In this document: positions 34,684 to 43,563 of the stretch, in pieces
How positions within the stretch are numbered: the stretch's first letter is position 1
Layout: the number at the start of each line of letters is the position of its first letter
NCBI RefSeq assembly: GCF_009602465.1
Contig: NZ_WBKP01000006.1
Location: 55,321-119,320, forward strand
Source of the DNA: Cumulibacter manganitolerans
GTDB taxonomy: Bacteria; Actinomycetota; Actinomycetes; Mycobacteriales; Antricoccaceae
Length of the DNA: 64,000 bases
Reading direction: 5' to 3'
Notes under the pieces: model-generated
What the model saw: the letters and a program-made list of their open reading frames with translations, nothing else
The model's database searches: none
Told to the model about the DNA's origin: nothing
Translations under genes and position numbers: made by a program

Positions 34684-36402
34684 TCAGGCGCCCTTCTGGT
34701 CGAGAACTTCGGTCCGTAGCTGGCGCTTGAGCGCCTTGCCGGTGGCGGTCCGCGGCAGCGGCTCGTCGCGGATGATCACCGCGGCCGGCACCTTGAACCT
34801 GGCGAGCTGCCCGGCGACGTGGTCCTGCAGCTCGGGCTCGCTCACCCTGGCTCCGGGCCGCGGCACGACGACGGCGACGGCGACCTCGCCGAGCTGGTCG
34901 TCGGGGACGCCGACCAGGGCGACGTCGAGCACCGACGGGTGCTCGAACAGCGCGTTCTCCACCTCGACGCAGTAGATGTTCTCGCCGCCGCGGATGATCA
35001 CGTCCTTGAGCCGGTCGACGACGTAGACGAACCCATCGACGTACTTGCCGAGGTCGCCGGTGCGGAACCAGCCGCCCTCGAACGCCGCGGCCGTCGCGTC
35101 CGGGTTGTTCCAGTAGCCGCGCACCACGTTCGGGCCGCGGAACCAGAGCTCGCCGACCTCGCCCTCGGGCACCGGTTCGCCGTCCGGGCCGACGACGAGG
35201 AGATCGGCGCCCGGTTGCGGCCGCCCGACGGAGTCCGGGTGGTCGAAGTAGTCCTGGCCCGAGTTGCTGACGATCGCGGACGTCGTCTCGGTCAGCCCGT
35301 AGCCGTTCGCCGGGGACACCTTCCGCTGGAACTGCGTCTCGATGCGGGTGATCAGGTCGTGCGGCACCGCCGCCCCACCGCTGGCCAGACCGACGAGGCT
35401 CGCCAGATCGCCAGGGTCGCCGCCCTCGTCCTCGACGAGCTCCTTCACGATCGTCGGCACGGCGGCGACCGCGGTGAGCTGCTCGTCCTTGATGTGCCGC
35501 CGCGCCACGGCTACATCCCACTTGTACATGAGAACCAGCTTGCTGCCGCCGGACGCCGTCGCGATCATCGTGGACATGCCGGCGATATGGAACAGCGGGA
35601 ACGGGCACAGTGTGCCCGGCTGGGTCGTCGGGAGAGCGACGGGCTGCGGCTGCATCGCCATCGTGACCGCGCGACCGAGCTGGGTGTTGAGCAGATTGGT
35701 GCAGTGGTTGCGGTGCGTGCCGATGGCGCCCTTGGGCCGACCGGTCGTGCCGGAGGTGTAGAGGATCGTCGCGTCGTCGTCCGGGTCGATCTGCGCCTCC
35801 GGCAGTGCCGCGGCCGGGTCGAGGCCACCGGTGAGCTCCTCCCAGGCGATCGTGCCGGCGACCGGCTCCGCGACGCGGACGGCGACCACCGGTACCTGGC
35901 CGAGCTCGGCGCAGATCGGGACCATGAGCGCCGCGCGTTCGCCGTCCGCGACGACGAGGGACGGGGTGCTGTCGGCGACCGCGTAGCGCAGCTCCTCGGC
36001 GGTCCACCAGGCGTTGAACGGCACGACGATCACCCCCAGGACCTGGGCCGCGAAGAACACCGGGACCCACTCCGGGTAGTTGCGCATCGCGATGCCCAGC
36101 CGGTCGCCCTTGCGCAGGCCGTAGTCGTCGCGCAGCCTCGTTGCCAGACCGGCGACCAGCGCGGCGTGCTCGGCGAAGGAGACCCGCTCGTTCTCGTAGA
36201 TGAGGAAGGGCAGGTCGCCGTACTGCCGGGTCTGCAGGAACACGTCGCGAAGGGTCTGCGGTCCGGCGGTGAACACCCGCATCGGGATGCCGCGGACCTC
36301 GCGCTCGGTGATCTCGAAGTCCGCGCCCGGGGCGGTCAGCCGCGCGACCGCCTCCTCGCGCGGACTCAGAGCGGTCGTACCGCCTGCGGGATCCTGCACC
36401 AT
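34684..36402 (-). CDS. AMP-dependent fatty acyl-CoA synthetase (FadD-like)
   Basis: A 572-residue ANL enzyme with a family-type N-terminus, the P-loop LYTSGTTGRPKGAIG near residue 215, the A5 motif NGYGLTET near 350, the RTGDLGKYVDG hinge near 445 and the catalytic lysine in RTATGKALKRQL near 556. It activates a fatty or aromatic acid to its acyl-CoA. GGAGG precedes ATG 36402. Its downstream partner is the crotonase, making a two-gene acid-degradation operon. It diverges from the SnoaL-like gene across a 153-base gap where no clear promoter could be assigned. Confidence 0.92.
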   Translation of the reverse strand: MVQDPAGGTTALSPREEAVARLTAPGADFEITEREVRGIPMRVFTAGPQTLRDVFLQTRQYGDLPFLIYENERVSFAEHAALVAGLATRLRDDYGLRKGDRLGIAMRNYPEWVPVFFAAQVLGVIVVPFNAWWTAEELRYAVADSTPSLVVADGERAALMVPICAELGQVPVVAVRVAEPVAGTIAWEELTGGLDPAAALPEAQIDPDDDATILYTSGTTGRPKGAIGTHRNHCTNLLNTQLGRAVTMAMQPQPVALPTTQPGTLCPFPLFHIAGMSTMIATASGGSKLVLMYKWDVAVARRHIKDEQLTAVAAVPTIVKELVEDEGGDPGDLASLVGLASGGAAVPHDLITRIETQFQRKVSPANGYGLTETTSAIVSNSGQDYFDHPDSVGRPQPGADLLVVGPDGEPVPEGEVGELWFRGPNVVRGYWNNPDATAAAFEGGWFRTGDLGKYVDGFVYVVDRLKDVIIRGGENIYCVEVENALFEHPSVLDVALVGVPDDQLGEVAVAVVVPRPGARVSEPELQDHVAGQLARFKVPAAVIIRDEPLPRTATGKALKRQLRTEVLDQKGA

Positions 36403-36555
36403 GCGTGGCCTCCTGCCGCGTCGACAGAGCGTCGACGGCGTCGTCGATCGGTTATCCGCACCGTACCGGAAAGGTTCGCACCGCTATTGAATTTTCTCGG
36501 CGGCTGGTGTGGCATACGTTGACCAGGAGATGCAGCGGCGGAACGAGGAGCGCAG

Positions 36556-36960
36556 ATGAGCCAGGAGCAGGACAACAAGCAGACCGTGACGAGCTTCCTC
36601 GAGGCCTTCAGCAGCGGGGACGTCGACGCGGTGCTGGGCGCGATGAGCGACGACGCGACCTGGTGGACCGCCGGGCGCATCAAGGGGATGTCGGGCACCG
36701 CTCCCAAGGAGGTCTTCGCCAAGGGTCTGCCGGGTCTGCTGTCGGCCTGCCAGGACGGCAAGATCGCGATCACGCCGACCGCGATGACCGCCGAGGGCGA
36801 CCGGGTCGCGGTCGAGGCCGAGTCGTCGGCGGAGACGCGCAGCGGTCGCTCCTACCGCAACCAGTACCACTTCCTGTTCACGGTGCGGGACGGCAAGATC
36901 GCCGCGGTCAAGGAGTACATGGACACCGACCACGCGCGGGCGACGTTCATCGACGCCTGA
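36556..36960 (+). CDS. SnoaL-like/NTF2-fold protein (nuclear transport factor 2 family)
   Basis: A 134-residue cone-shaped alpha+beta protein. The N-terminal helix TVTSFLEAFSSGDVDAVLGAMSDDATWW is followed by four strands, including YRNQYHFLFTVRDGKIAAVKEYMDT. The fold is shared by ketosteroid isomerases, dehydratases and polyketide cyclases. A GAGGAG ribosome site lies seven bases before ATG 36556. The alpha/beta hydrolase follows in the same direction. Confidence 0.88.
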   Translation: MSQEQDNKQTVTSFLEAFSSGDVDAVLGAMSDDATWWTAGRIKGMSGTAPKEVFAKGLPGLLSACQDGKIAITPTAMTAEGDRVAVEAESSAETRSGRSYRNQYHFLFTVRDGKIAAVKEYMDTDHARATFIDA

Positions 36961-37037
36961 GCCGCGTGTGCCGACCGAAGCCCCGAGCCGGAGGCGCCGC
37001 GCCGGTGGCTGCCTCAGCCAGATGGAAGGAAATCACG

Positions 37038-37805
37038 ATGCGCCAGTTCCTGACCCGCGATGACGGAGTACGCCTCGCGTACGAGATCCACAATCCCGAC
37101 GCCGCGGGGACGCCGATGGTCATCACGCACGGATACTCGGCTACCGCAGCGATGTGGGAGCCCAACATCGCCGCGCTCTCGGAGAACCGCCCGGTGCTCA
37201 CCTACGACCAGCGAGGCCACGGCCAGAGCGGCGATCCCGGAAGCCCAGAGGGCTACAGCGAGGCGATCAACGTCGCCGACATCGACGCGCTCGTCGATCT
37301 GCTCGACGCGCCGAAGGTGATCGTCGCCGGCATGTCCCTCGGTGGATACCTCTCCATGGCCTACTACCTCGCCCATCCGGAGCGTGTCGCCGCGTTGCTG
37401 CTGCAAGACACCGGCCCAGGCTACAAGAGCGACGAGTCACGCAACGCGTGGAATCAGCACGTCGAAGCCATCGCGGTCGAGAAGGGCAGCGATGATCCGG
37501 AGGCGTCGCAGTCCGCAGAGGTCGTTCGCGCCGTGCACGACAATCCGAAGGCGTTGGCGCACGCCGCTCGCGGCGTGCTTGCCCAGCGGGACGCGCGGGT
37601 CATCAGCTCCCTGCCGAGGATCGCCGTGCCGACTCTCGTGGTCGTCGGTGCGAACGACGTGGGGTACCTCGCCGGGACCGACTACATGGTCGCCAAGATT
37701 CCCGGTGCCCGGAAGGTCGTGATCCCGGACGCCGGCCATGCCGCGAACATCGACCAACCGGAGCTGTTCAACGCCGCCGTGACCGACTTCCTGCGCGACC
37801 TGTAG
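37038..37805 (+). CDS. alpha/beta-fold hydrolase
   Basis: A 255-residue protein with the oxyanion segment VITHGYSATAAMW near residue 29, TYDQRGHGQSG near 56, the nucleophile elbow VAGMSLGGYLSM (Ser near 96), the acid in VVVGANDVGY near 215 and the catalytic His in PDAGHAANIDQP near 238. It hydrolyses an ester, amide or C-C bond; the substrate is unknown. GGAAGGAAA precedes the ATG at 37038; the longer open frame from 36405 is excluded because it overlaps the SnoaL-like gene. Confidence 0.9.
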   Translation: MRQFLTRDDGVRLAYEIHNPDAAGTPMVITHGYSATAAMWEPNIAALSENRPVLTYDQRGHGQSGDPGSPEGYSEAINVADIDALVDLLDAPKVIVAGMSLGGYLSMAYYLAHPERVAALLLQDTGPGYKSDESRNAWNQHVEAIAVEKGSDDPEASQSAEVVRAVHDNPKALAHAARGVLAQRDARVISSLPRIAVPTLVVVGANDVGYLAGTDYMVAKIPGARKVVIPDAGHAANIDQPELFNAAVTDFLRDL

Positions 37806-37839
37806 GGCTCCGCGCCGCCGGATTAGAAGGAGGCTGCCT

Positions 37840-38712
37840 ATGTCGTCCCATCTTGGACTCGTGCTCAAGTCTGTTGCTGCCGCCGACGTCGCCACGATCG
37901 CCGCCGCCGCGGAAGACGCCGGGTTCTCGCACCTGTACCTGCCCGAGACGGGTCTGCTCCCCGGCCCGGGGACGACCGGGCGCGATCCGTTTATCACGTC
38001 GTCCGCCGCCCTGCAGGCAACGAGCGCGCTGCAGGTCGGACCGGGCGTCGCGGTGACCCTCGTGCGACCCGGTCGCCTCGCGGGGCTGCTGGCCGCAACC
38101 ATCAATGAGCAGTCCGGCGGACGGTTCATCATGGGCATCGGCGTGTCGCATCGACCCGCGATCGAGGCGCTCGGCCTGCCGTACCCGTCGTCACCGCTCG
38201 GTCACCTCAGGTCGTATCTCGACGACCTCGACGCGGCCGAGAGCGACATCGCGTTCGGCGCGGGATATCCGGTCATGGTCGGGGCGCTGGGACCCAAGAT
38301 GATCGACCTCGCTGCAGCCGAGGCCGATGGCGCCGTGCTCAACTGGCTCACGCTCGCGAAGGCCCGCACGACGGTCGCGCGCCTCACCGAGACCGCGCGG
38401 GCGTCCGGCAAGGACGGGGTCGCGTCGGCACTGTTCGTCCGGGTCGGTCCGCCGGGAGATGTCCGCGCTGATGCTGCGTCCTACAACGATCGACTACCGA
38501 ACTACCGCAAGCACTTCCTGAGCCAGGGCCTCACCGACGCCGACGCGGTGGTCGCGAAGACCTGCATGCGCCTGGACGCCGCCGAAGTCGTCGACACGCT
38601 CGCCGGCTACCGGGACGCCGGCGTCACGGTGCCGTGCGTGTATCCGACCGGCATGACCGCCACGGAGATCGTCCACTTGCTCGACGCGGTGGGTCGGAAG
38701 GCCAACGATTGA
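37840..38712 (+). CDS. LLM-class flavin/F420-dependent oxidoreductase
   Basis: A 290-residue TIM-barrel luciferase-like protein. Seen: LGLVLKSVAAADVATIAAAAEDAG at the N-terminus, VGPGVAVTLVRPGRLAGLLAA near 68-88, FIMGIGVSHRPAIEALG near 98-114, and GALGPKMIDLAAAEADGAVL near 147-167. In actinobacteria such proteins often use coenzyme F420. AGAAGGAGG precedes ATG 37840. It ends 25 bases before the 3' end of a minus-strand tRNA-Pro. Confidence 0.88.
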   Translation: MSSHLGLVLKSVAAADVATIAAAAEDAGFSHLYLPETGLLPGPGTTGRDPFITSSAALQATSALQVGPGVAVTLVRPGRLAGLLAATINEQSGGRFIMGIGVSHRPAIEALGLPYPSSPLGHLRSYLDDLDAAESDIAFGAGYPVMVGALGPKMIDLAAAEADGAVLNWLTLAKARTTVARLTETARASGKDGVASALFVRVGPPGDVRADAASYNDRLPNYRKHFLSQGLTDADAVVAKTCMRLDAAEVVDTLAGYRDAGVTVPCVYPTGMTATEIVHLLDAVGRKAND

Positions 38713-38736
38713 CTTGTTGACCCAGGCTTTCACTTG

Positions 38737-38810
38737 TCGAGCTGACAGGATTTGAACCTGCGGCCCCCTGACCCCCAGTCAGGTGCGCTACCAAACTGCG
38801 CCACAGCTCG
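38737..38810 (-). tRNA. tRNA-Pro (anticodon GGG)
   Basis: On the minus strand the cloverleaf folds cleanly. The 7-bp acceptor stem is CGAGCTG/CAGCTCG, and the D arm is GCGC-AGTTTGGTA-GCGC. The anticodon arm CCTGA-CTGGGGG-TCAGG puts GGG at 34-36. The T arm is GCAGG-TTCAAAT-CCTGT. The discriminator is A, and the CCA end is not encoded. Confidence 0.95.
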
Positions 38811-38896
38811 CCGGTGATCGCTCACCGTCCGGCCCCGCACGCGGAACCGGCCATTAATGGTAACCCACCGCGCCGGCGTGACAGACGGCGGGACGC

Positions 38897-39655
38897 TCAC
38901 ACCGTCGACTTGGAGTCCCCGTCGATGGGCAGCGCCTGGCCGCTGATCGACCGCCCGTGCGGGCCGGCGAGGAAGACGGCGAGGGCGGCGATGTCCGCCG
39001 GGTCGGTGAACGCCTTGACCGACTGGTTGGCCAGGGCCGCCGCACGCTGCTCCTCGAGGCTCGTCCCCTCCTGCTCGGCGCGGCCCCGCAACACGCGGTC
39101 GATGCGCTCACCGGCGACGGCGCCGGGGTGGATCGTGTTGGAGGTGATCCCGAACCGCCCCAGCTCCATGGCGAGCGTCTTGGCGAAGCCCACGAGCGCC
39201 CACTTCGTGCTGGAGTAGGCGATCCGGTTGGGGTAGCCGAAGCGTCCCGCGACCGACGACATGGTGATGATCGAGCCGGCGTCCGACTCCTTCAGCAGCG
39301 GGATCGCGCGCTGGGTGACCATGAACGTGCCATGCAGGTTGACGTCCACCACCGCCCGCCAGTCCGCGAAGGCGAGCTCGTCGACGGGTGCGGTCGGGCC
39401 GGCGATCCCGGCGTTGTTGACCAGGACGTCGAGGCCGCCGAGCTCCCGGCGCAGGTCCGCGAACAGCGCGTCGACCGACCCGGCGTCCGCCACGTCGGTG
39501 ACGCTGCCGGTGACTCCCTCGGCCTCGACGGCCCGGGCCACGGCGTCCTGCGCGATGTCGGCGACGTGTACCCGCGCACCGGTCGCGGCGAACGCGCGCG
39601 TGACGGCCAGGCCGATTCCGTTGCCCCCGGCGGTGACCAGCACTCGCTGCGTCAT
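38897..39655 (-). CDS. SDR family oxidoreductase (FabG-like)
   Basis: A 252-residue classical SDR. It has VTAGGNGIGLAVTRAFA (7-23), the NADP/NAD-selecting segment HVADIAQD, VNNAGIAGP near 83, catalytic Ser in MSSVAGRFG near 133 and YSSTKWALVGF near 147. The C-terminal GRSISGQALPIDGDSK is typical of 3-oxoacyl-ACP reductase-like SDRs. It lies 17 bases downstream of the polymerase-domain gene, in the same direction. Substrate unknown. Confidence 0.9.
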   Translation of the reverse strand: MTQRVLVTAGGNGIGLAVTRAFAATGARVHVADIAQDAVARAVEAEGVTGSVTDVADAGSVDALFADLRRELGGLDVLVNNAGIAGPTAPVDELAFADWRAVVDVNLHGTFMVTQRAIPLLKESDAGSIITMSSVAGRFGYPNRIAYSSTKWALVGFAKTLAMELGRFGITSNTIHPGAVAGERIDRVLRGRAEQEGTSLEEQRAAALANQSVKAFTDPADIAALAVFLAGPHGRSISGQALPIDGDSKSTV

Positions 39656-39672
39656 ACGACCTCCTCGATTCC

Positions 39673-40671
39673 TCAGCCGGCCGGGTCCGGCTCGTCCGGC
39701 AGCTCCCCGTGGGTGGCTTCGTCGCGTTCGGCCCACTGCAGCAGCGGTGTGAAGTCGTAGACCGCCTCGTCGATCCCGGCGTGCAGGTCCCCCAGCCGAG
39801 CGAACCGCTCCGGGACGGTGCGGACGGTCAGCTCCTTCGGCTCGACGTCGGAGATCTCGTCCCAAGTGATCGGTGTGGACACCGTGGCGAGCGGGTTCCC
39901 GCGCACCGAGTACGCCGAGGCGATCGTGTGGTCGCGGGTGTTCTGGTTGAAGTCGATGAACACCGCCGCGGGGTCGCGGTCCTTGCGCCACCACGTCGTG
40001 GTGACGTCGTCCGGCAGCCGCCGTTCCACCTCGCGCGCGAACGCCAGCGCCCCGCGCCGGACGTCCTTGAACCCGTGCTCCGGGGCGATCCGCACGTAGA
40101 CGTGGATGCCGTTGCCGCCCGAGGTCTTCGGCCACCCGACCGCCCCGAGCTCGTCGAGGACCTCGCGCACGACCTCGGCGGTACGGCGCACGCGGCCGAA
40201 CGGCGCATCGGGCATCGGATCGATGTCGATGCGCCACTCGTCCGGCTGCTCGGTGTCGGCACGCCGGCTGTTCCAGGGATGAAACTCGACCGTCGACATC
40301 TGCACCGCCCAGATCACGCTGGCCAGCTCCGTCACGCAGAGCTCGTCCGCCGTGAGGTTGTAGCGCGGGAACCGCAGCCGCACGGTCTGCACCCATTCCG
40401 GAGCACCGCGAGGAAGCCGTTTCTGGTGCACCTTCTGCAGCATCTTGCCGGCGTCGTCCGTGACGCCGTCCGGGAAGCGGTGCAGCATGCACGGCCGTTC
40501 GCGCAGCGCACGCACGATCCCCTCGCCCACCGCCAGGTAGTAGTGCGCGAGGTCGAGCTTCGTGATGCCGAGCTGCGGGAAGTAGGGCCGGGCGGGGTTG
40601 GAGATCCGCACGGTACGGTCGCCGACCGCGAGCTCCACCGGCGAGCCGAACGCGCCCTTGCTCGATCCCAT
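39673..40671 (-). CDS. stand-alone LigD-type polymerase/primase domain protein
   Basis: A 332-residue archaeo-eukaryotic primase-like protein of the bacterial NHEJ polymerase family. Seen: NPARPYFPQLGITKLDLAHYY near 27-47, the catalytic DxD in WRIDIDPMP near residue 147, the SGGNGIHVYVRI histidine motif near 185, and FIDFNQNTRDHTIASAYSVR near 235. Neither the nuclease nor ligase domain of LigD nor a Ku gene is in the window. It may fill gaps with ribonucleotides or nucleotides during DNA repair, possibly in stationary cells. ATG 40671 is where family similarity starts; the frame extends further upstream. Confidence 0.9.
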   Translation of the reverse strand: MGSSKGAFGSPVELAVGDRTVRISNPARPYFPQLGITKLDLAHYYLAVGEGIVRALRERPCMLHRFPDGVTDDAGKMLQKVHQKRLPRGAPEWVQTVRLRFPRYNLTADELCVTELASVIWAVQMSTVEFHPWNSRRADTEQPDEWRIDIDPMPDAPFGRVRRTAEVVREVLDELGAVGWPKTSGGNGIHVYVRIAPEHGFKDVRRGALAFAREVERRLPDDVTTTWWRKDRDPAAVFIDFNQNTRDHTIASAYSVRGNPLATVSTPITWDEISDVEPKELTVRTVPERFARLGDLHAGIDEAVYDFTPLLQWAERDEATHGELPDEPDPAG

Positions 40672-40836
40672 GGTCCGCAGCGTAGCGGAGGTCGGTCCGG
40701 CACCGGCTCGGTAACTGTTTCGCATTTCTACGCCTGTGAAGCGCTGGAGCCGACTAACGTCGAGGGACCTTGCAGCCTCATGCCAGTGGCGCTGCACCGG
40801 CTGGACCGGACCCGGAACGGGCCGAGAGGAGGTTGT

Positions 40837-41481
40837 GTGGGGTTTTTCGAGTTCCTGCAGAAGCGCAGCGACGACATGGTGACGTTCGGCCTGCAGCACC
40901 TCATGATCGTTGCTATCGCGGTCGTCGCCTCCACGGTGCTCGGCATCGGCATCGGCGTGCTGGCCTTCCGGGTTCCCCGGCTCCGCGGCGCCGCGCTCGG
41001 CATCACCGGCACCCTGCTGACCGTTCCCTCGTTCGCCTTCTTCGTCCTGCTGCTCCCCGTCGTCGGGCTGGGCACCCCGCCCGTCGTCATCGCCCTCACC
41101 CTGTACGGGCTGATGCCGATCGTGCGCAACACCATCACCGGCCTCACCGAGGTCGACCCCGCCGTCGTCGAGTCGGCCCAGGGCATGGGGATGAGCGCCG
41201 CCCAGCGCCTGACGCGCATCCAGCTTCCGATCGCCTGGCCGGTGATCCTGGCCGGCGTCCGCGTCACCACCGTCATGCTGGTCGGGATCGCCGCGATCGG
41301 GTCGATCGTGCTCGGCCCCGGGTACGGCGTCCTGATCTTCGACGGCCTGGGCCGGGTCGGCTCGCCCGTCGGGCTCAACATGGTGCTCGCGGGCATCCTC
41401 GGTGTCGTGATCGTCGCGATCATCTTCGACGGGCTCTTCGCACTCGTCGGCAAGCTGACCACCTCGAAGGGACTTCGATGA
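40837..41481 (+). CDS. osmolyte (glycine betaine/choline-type) ABC transporter permease 1
   Basis: A 214-residue OpuCB/ProW-like permease with five or six membrane segments (VTFGLQHLMIVAIAVVASTV, LLTVPSFAFFVLLLPVVGL). The EAA-type loop is DPAVVESAQGMGMSAAQRLT near residue 110. GTG 40837 follows GAGAGGAGG; the open frame upstream has no comparable ribosome site. It is coupled to the ATPase by ATGA. Together with the next three genes it forms a complete importer for a compatible solute. The order (permease, ATPase, permease, binding protein) differs from the usual ATPase-first opuC layout. Confidence 0.9.
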   Translation: MGFFEFLQKRSDDMVTFGLQHLMIVAIAVVASTVLGIGIGVLAFRVPRLRGAALGITGTLLTVPSFAFFVLLLPVVGLGTPPVVIALTLYGLMPIVRNTITGLTEVDPAVVESAQGMGMSAAQRLTRIQLPIAWPVILAGVRVTTVMLVGIAAIGSIVLGPGYGVLIFDGLGRVGSPVGLNMVLAGILGVVIVAIIFDGLFALVGKLTTSKGLR

Positions 41482-42725
41482 CCCAGCACAGCAGCTCTCC
41501 CGCCCCGCCGTCCGACGTGATGATCTCGCTGCAGCAGCTCACCAAGGACTTCGGCACCGGCAAGCCGGCCGTCGACAGCCTGGATCTCGAGATCCCGCGC
41601 GGCGAGATCGTCGTGCTGGTCGGCTCCTCCGGCTGCGGCAAGACCACGACGATGAAGATGATCAACCGGATCATCGAGCCGACCAGCGGACGCGTCGTGC
41701 TCGACGGAGTCGACGTCACCGGCTCCGATCCCGATGAGCTGCGCCGGCGCATCGGCTACGTCATCCAGCAGATCGGCCTGTTCCCGCACATGACGATCGC
41801 GCAGAACATCGCGACCGTCCCCCAGCTGCTCGGCTGGAGCAAGGCCCGGGCCCGGGAGCGCGTCGACGAGCTGCTCGACATGGTCGGGATGGACGCCGCC
41901 CGCTACCGTGGCCGCTACCCCAAGGAGCTCTCCGGCGGCCAGCGCCAGCGCGTCGGCGTCGCCCGCGCCCTGGCCGGCGACCCGGACGTGATGCTCATGG
42001 ACGAGCCGTTCGGCGCCATCGACCCGATCACCCGCGACCGGCTGCAGAACGAGTTCCTGCGGGTGCAGTCCGAGGTGCGCAAGACGATCGTGTTCGTCAC
42101 CCACGACATCGACGAGGCGATCAAGATGGGCGACCGGATCGCCATCCTGCAAGAGGGCGCGCACGTCGCGCAGTACGCCACGCCCGAGGAGATCCTCACC
42201 TCGCCCGCGAACGACTTCGTCGCCGACTTCATCGGCTCGGGAGCCTCCCTCAAGCGGCTGAACCTCAGCCGCGTCCGCGACATCCAGCTGCAGGAGTGGC
42301 CGACGGTCCGCGAGGACACGCCGATCCCCGAGGCGATGAACGTCATCCGGGACTCCGGCCGCTCGGCGGCGCTGGTCCTGGACGCGCATGGCCGTCCCCG
42401 CACCTGGGTGAGCCCGACCGACCTCAACCGGGCCGGCGAGCGGCACCTCGGCGAGCTCGGCTCCCCCGCCGGAGCCATCGTCGCGCCGCACTCGACGCTC
42501 AACGACGCCCTCAACGAGATGGTCACCGCGAACTACTCGGTCGCGATCGTCACCGACTCGCGCGGCAGCTACCAGGGCGTGGTGGACATCGACGCGATCA
42601 ACGAGTCGATCCGCAACCTGCGTGCCGCGCACATCGAGACCCAGCGCAGCGCGATCCCGACCGGCTCGCAGGACGATGCAGCGGTGCACGACGCCGGCTC
42701 GCCGTACGCCGAGGACCTGCCGTGA
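41478..42725 (+). CDS. osmolyte ABC transporter ATP-binding protein with CBS domains
   Basis: A 415-residue ATPase. Seen: Walker A VGSSGCGKTTTMKM near residue 50, the Q-loop IQQIGLFPHM, signature LSGGQRQRVGVARAL near 155, Walker B VMLMDEPFGAID near 176 and the H-loop VFVTHDIDEA near 210. The C-terminal 140 residues form a CBS pair (EWPTVREDTPIPEAMNVI; SVAIVTDSRGSYQGVVDI), which senses ionic strength in the OpuA-type family. ATG 41478 overlaps the permease stop. It should power uptake of glycine betaine, carnitine or choline. Confidence 0.93.
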   Translation: MTQHSSSPAPPSDVMISLQQLTKDFGTGKPAVDSLDLEIPRGEIVVLVGSSGCGKTTTMKMINRIIEPTSGRVVLDGVDVTGSDPDELRRRIGYVIQQIGLFPHMTIAQNIATVPQLLGWSKARARERVDELLDMVGMDAARYRGRYPKELSGGQRQRVGVARALAGDPDVMLMDEPFGAIDPITRDRLQNEFLRVQSEVRKTIVFVTHDIDEAIKMGDRIAILQEGAHVAQYATPEEILTSPANDFVADFIGSGASLKRLNLSRVRDIQLQEWPTVREDTPIPEAMNVIRDSGRSAALVLDAHGRPRTWVSPTDLNRAGERHLGELGSPAGAIVAPHSTLNDALNEMVTANYSVAIVTDSRGSYQGVVDIDAINESIRNLRAAHIETQRSAIPTGSQDDAAVHDAGSPYAEDLP

Positions 42726-43522
42726 GCGCCACGACCCAGACGCCCGACGAGGCGCTCGCCGAGACCGGTACGGCGGTCGTCGCGCCCTCGCCGCGCAGCC
42801 GCTCGGTGTGGCGCTGGATCGGCATGCCGCTGTTCCTGCTGGGCATCATCGCCGCGATCGCGATCGCCATCAACACCAAGGACATCGACTCGATCGAGGC
42901 CCGCTCTCTCGGGCTGCAGCACATCCTCCGGGCGACCGGCGAGCACCTGCTGCTCACCGTGTTCTCCACGGTCATCGTGCTCGCGATCGCCGTCCCGCTG
43001 GGCATCGCGCTCACCCGGCAGTGGACGCGGAGGTTCCGCGGCGCACTCATCACGGTCGCGAACATCGGCCAGGCCGTCCCCACCATCGGCCTCATCGCGC
43101 TGATGGCCGTCGCGTTCAACTACATCGGCTTCGGCGCGTCGGTCATCGCGCTCGTCGCGTGCGCCGTGCTGCCCGTGCTGCGCAACACCATGGTCGGGAT
43201 CCAGGGCGTCGACGAGACGGTGCTCGAGGCCGGCCGTGGCATGGGCATGTCCCGCGGCGCCGTGCTGCGCAAGCTGGAGCTGCCGCTCGCGGTACCGGTG
43301 ATCCTCGCCGGCGTCCGCACCGCGCTCGTCATCAACGTCGGCACGGCGACGCTCGCCGCCTACATCAATGCCGGCGGGCTCGGCAAGATCATCATCGCCG
43401 GGCTGTCGACCAACCGCATCCTCGTCACCGTGACCGGTGCCGCGCTGACCGCCGTCCTCGCCCTGCTCGTCGACTACCTCGCCGGTGTCGCCGAGCAGCT
43501 GCTGCGCCCCAAGGGGCTGTGA
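42722..43522 (+). CDS. osmolyte ABC transporter permease 2
   Basis: A 266-residue permease with a leading membrane segment (WIGMPLFLLGIIAAIAIAI), then the binding-protein-dependent core (GEHLLLTVFSTVIVLAIAVP, GQAVPTIGLIALMAVAFNYI). The EAA loop is DETVLEAGRGMGMSRGAVLR near residue 170. GTG 42722 overlaps the ATPase stop (GTGA). It forms the second half of the membrane channel with the first permease. Confidence 0.9.
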   Translation: MSATTQTPDEALAETGTAVVAPSPRSRSVWRWIGMPLFLLGIIAAIAIAINTKDIDSIEARSLGLQHILRATGEHLLLTVFSTVIVLAIAVPLGIALTRQWTRRFRGALITVANIGQAVPTIGLIALMAVAFNYIGFGASVIALVACAVLPVLRNTMVGIQGVDETVLEAGRGMGMSRGAVLRKLELPLAVPVILAGVRTALVINVGTATLAAYINAGGLGKIIIAGLSTNRILVTVTGAALTAVLALLVDYLAGVAEQLLRPKGL

Positions 43523-43563
43523 ATCCACCCGCAATCGCACGATGCCGTACAGGAGATGAACCG

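Noticed and set aside
36403..36555. Promoter for the SnoaL-like gene (TTGAAT at 36487)
   Set aside because: No -10 hexamer occurs at 16-18 bases spacing; candidates are 20 or more bases away.
38737..38810. tRNA-Pro as an integration site of a genomic island
   Set aside because: No integrase, no duplicated tRNA 3' end and no composition break was found on either side.
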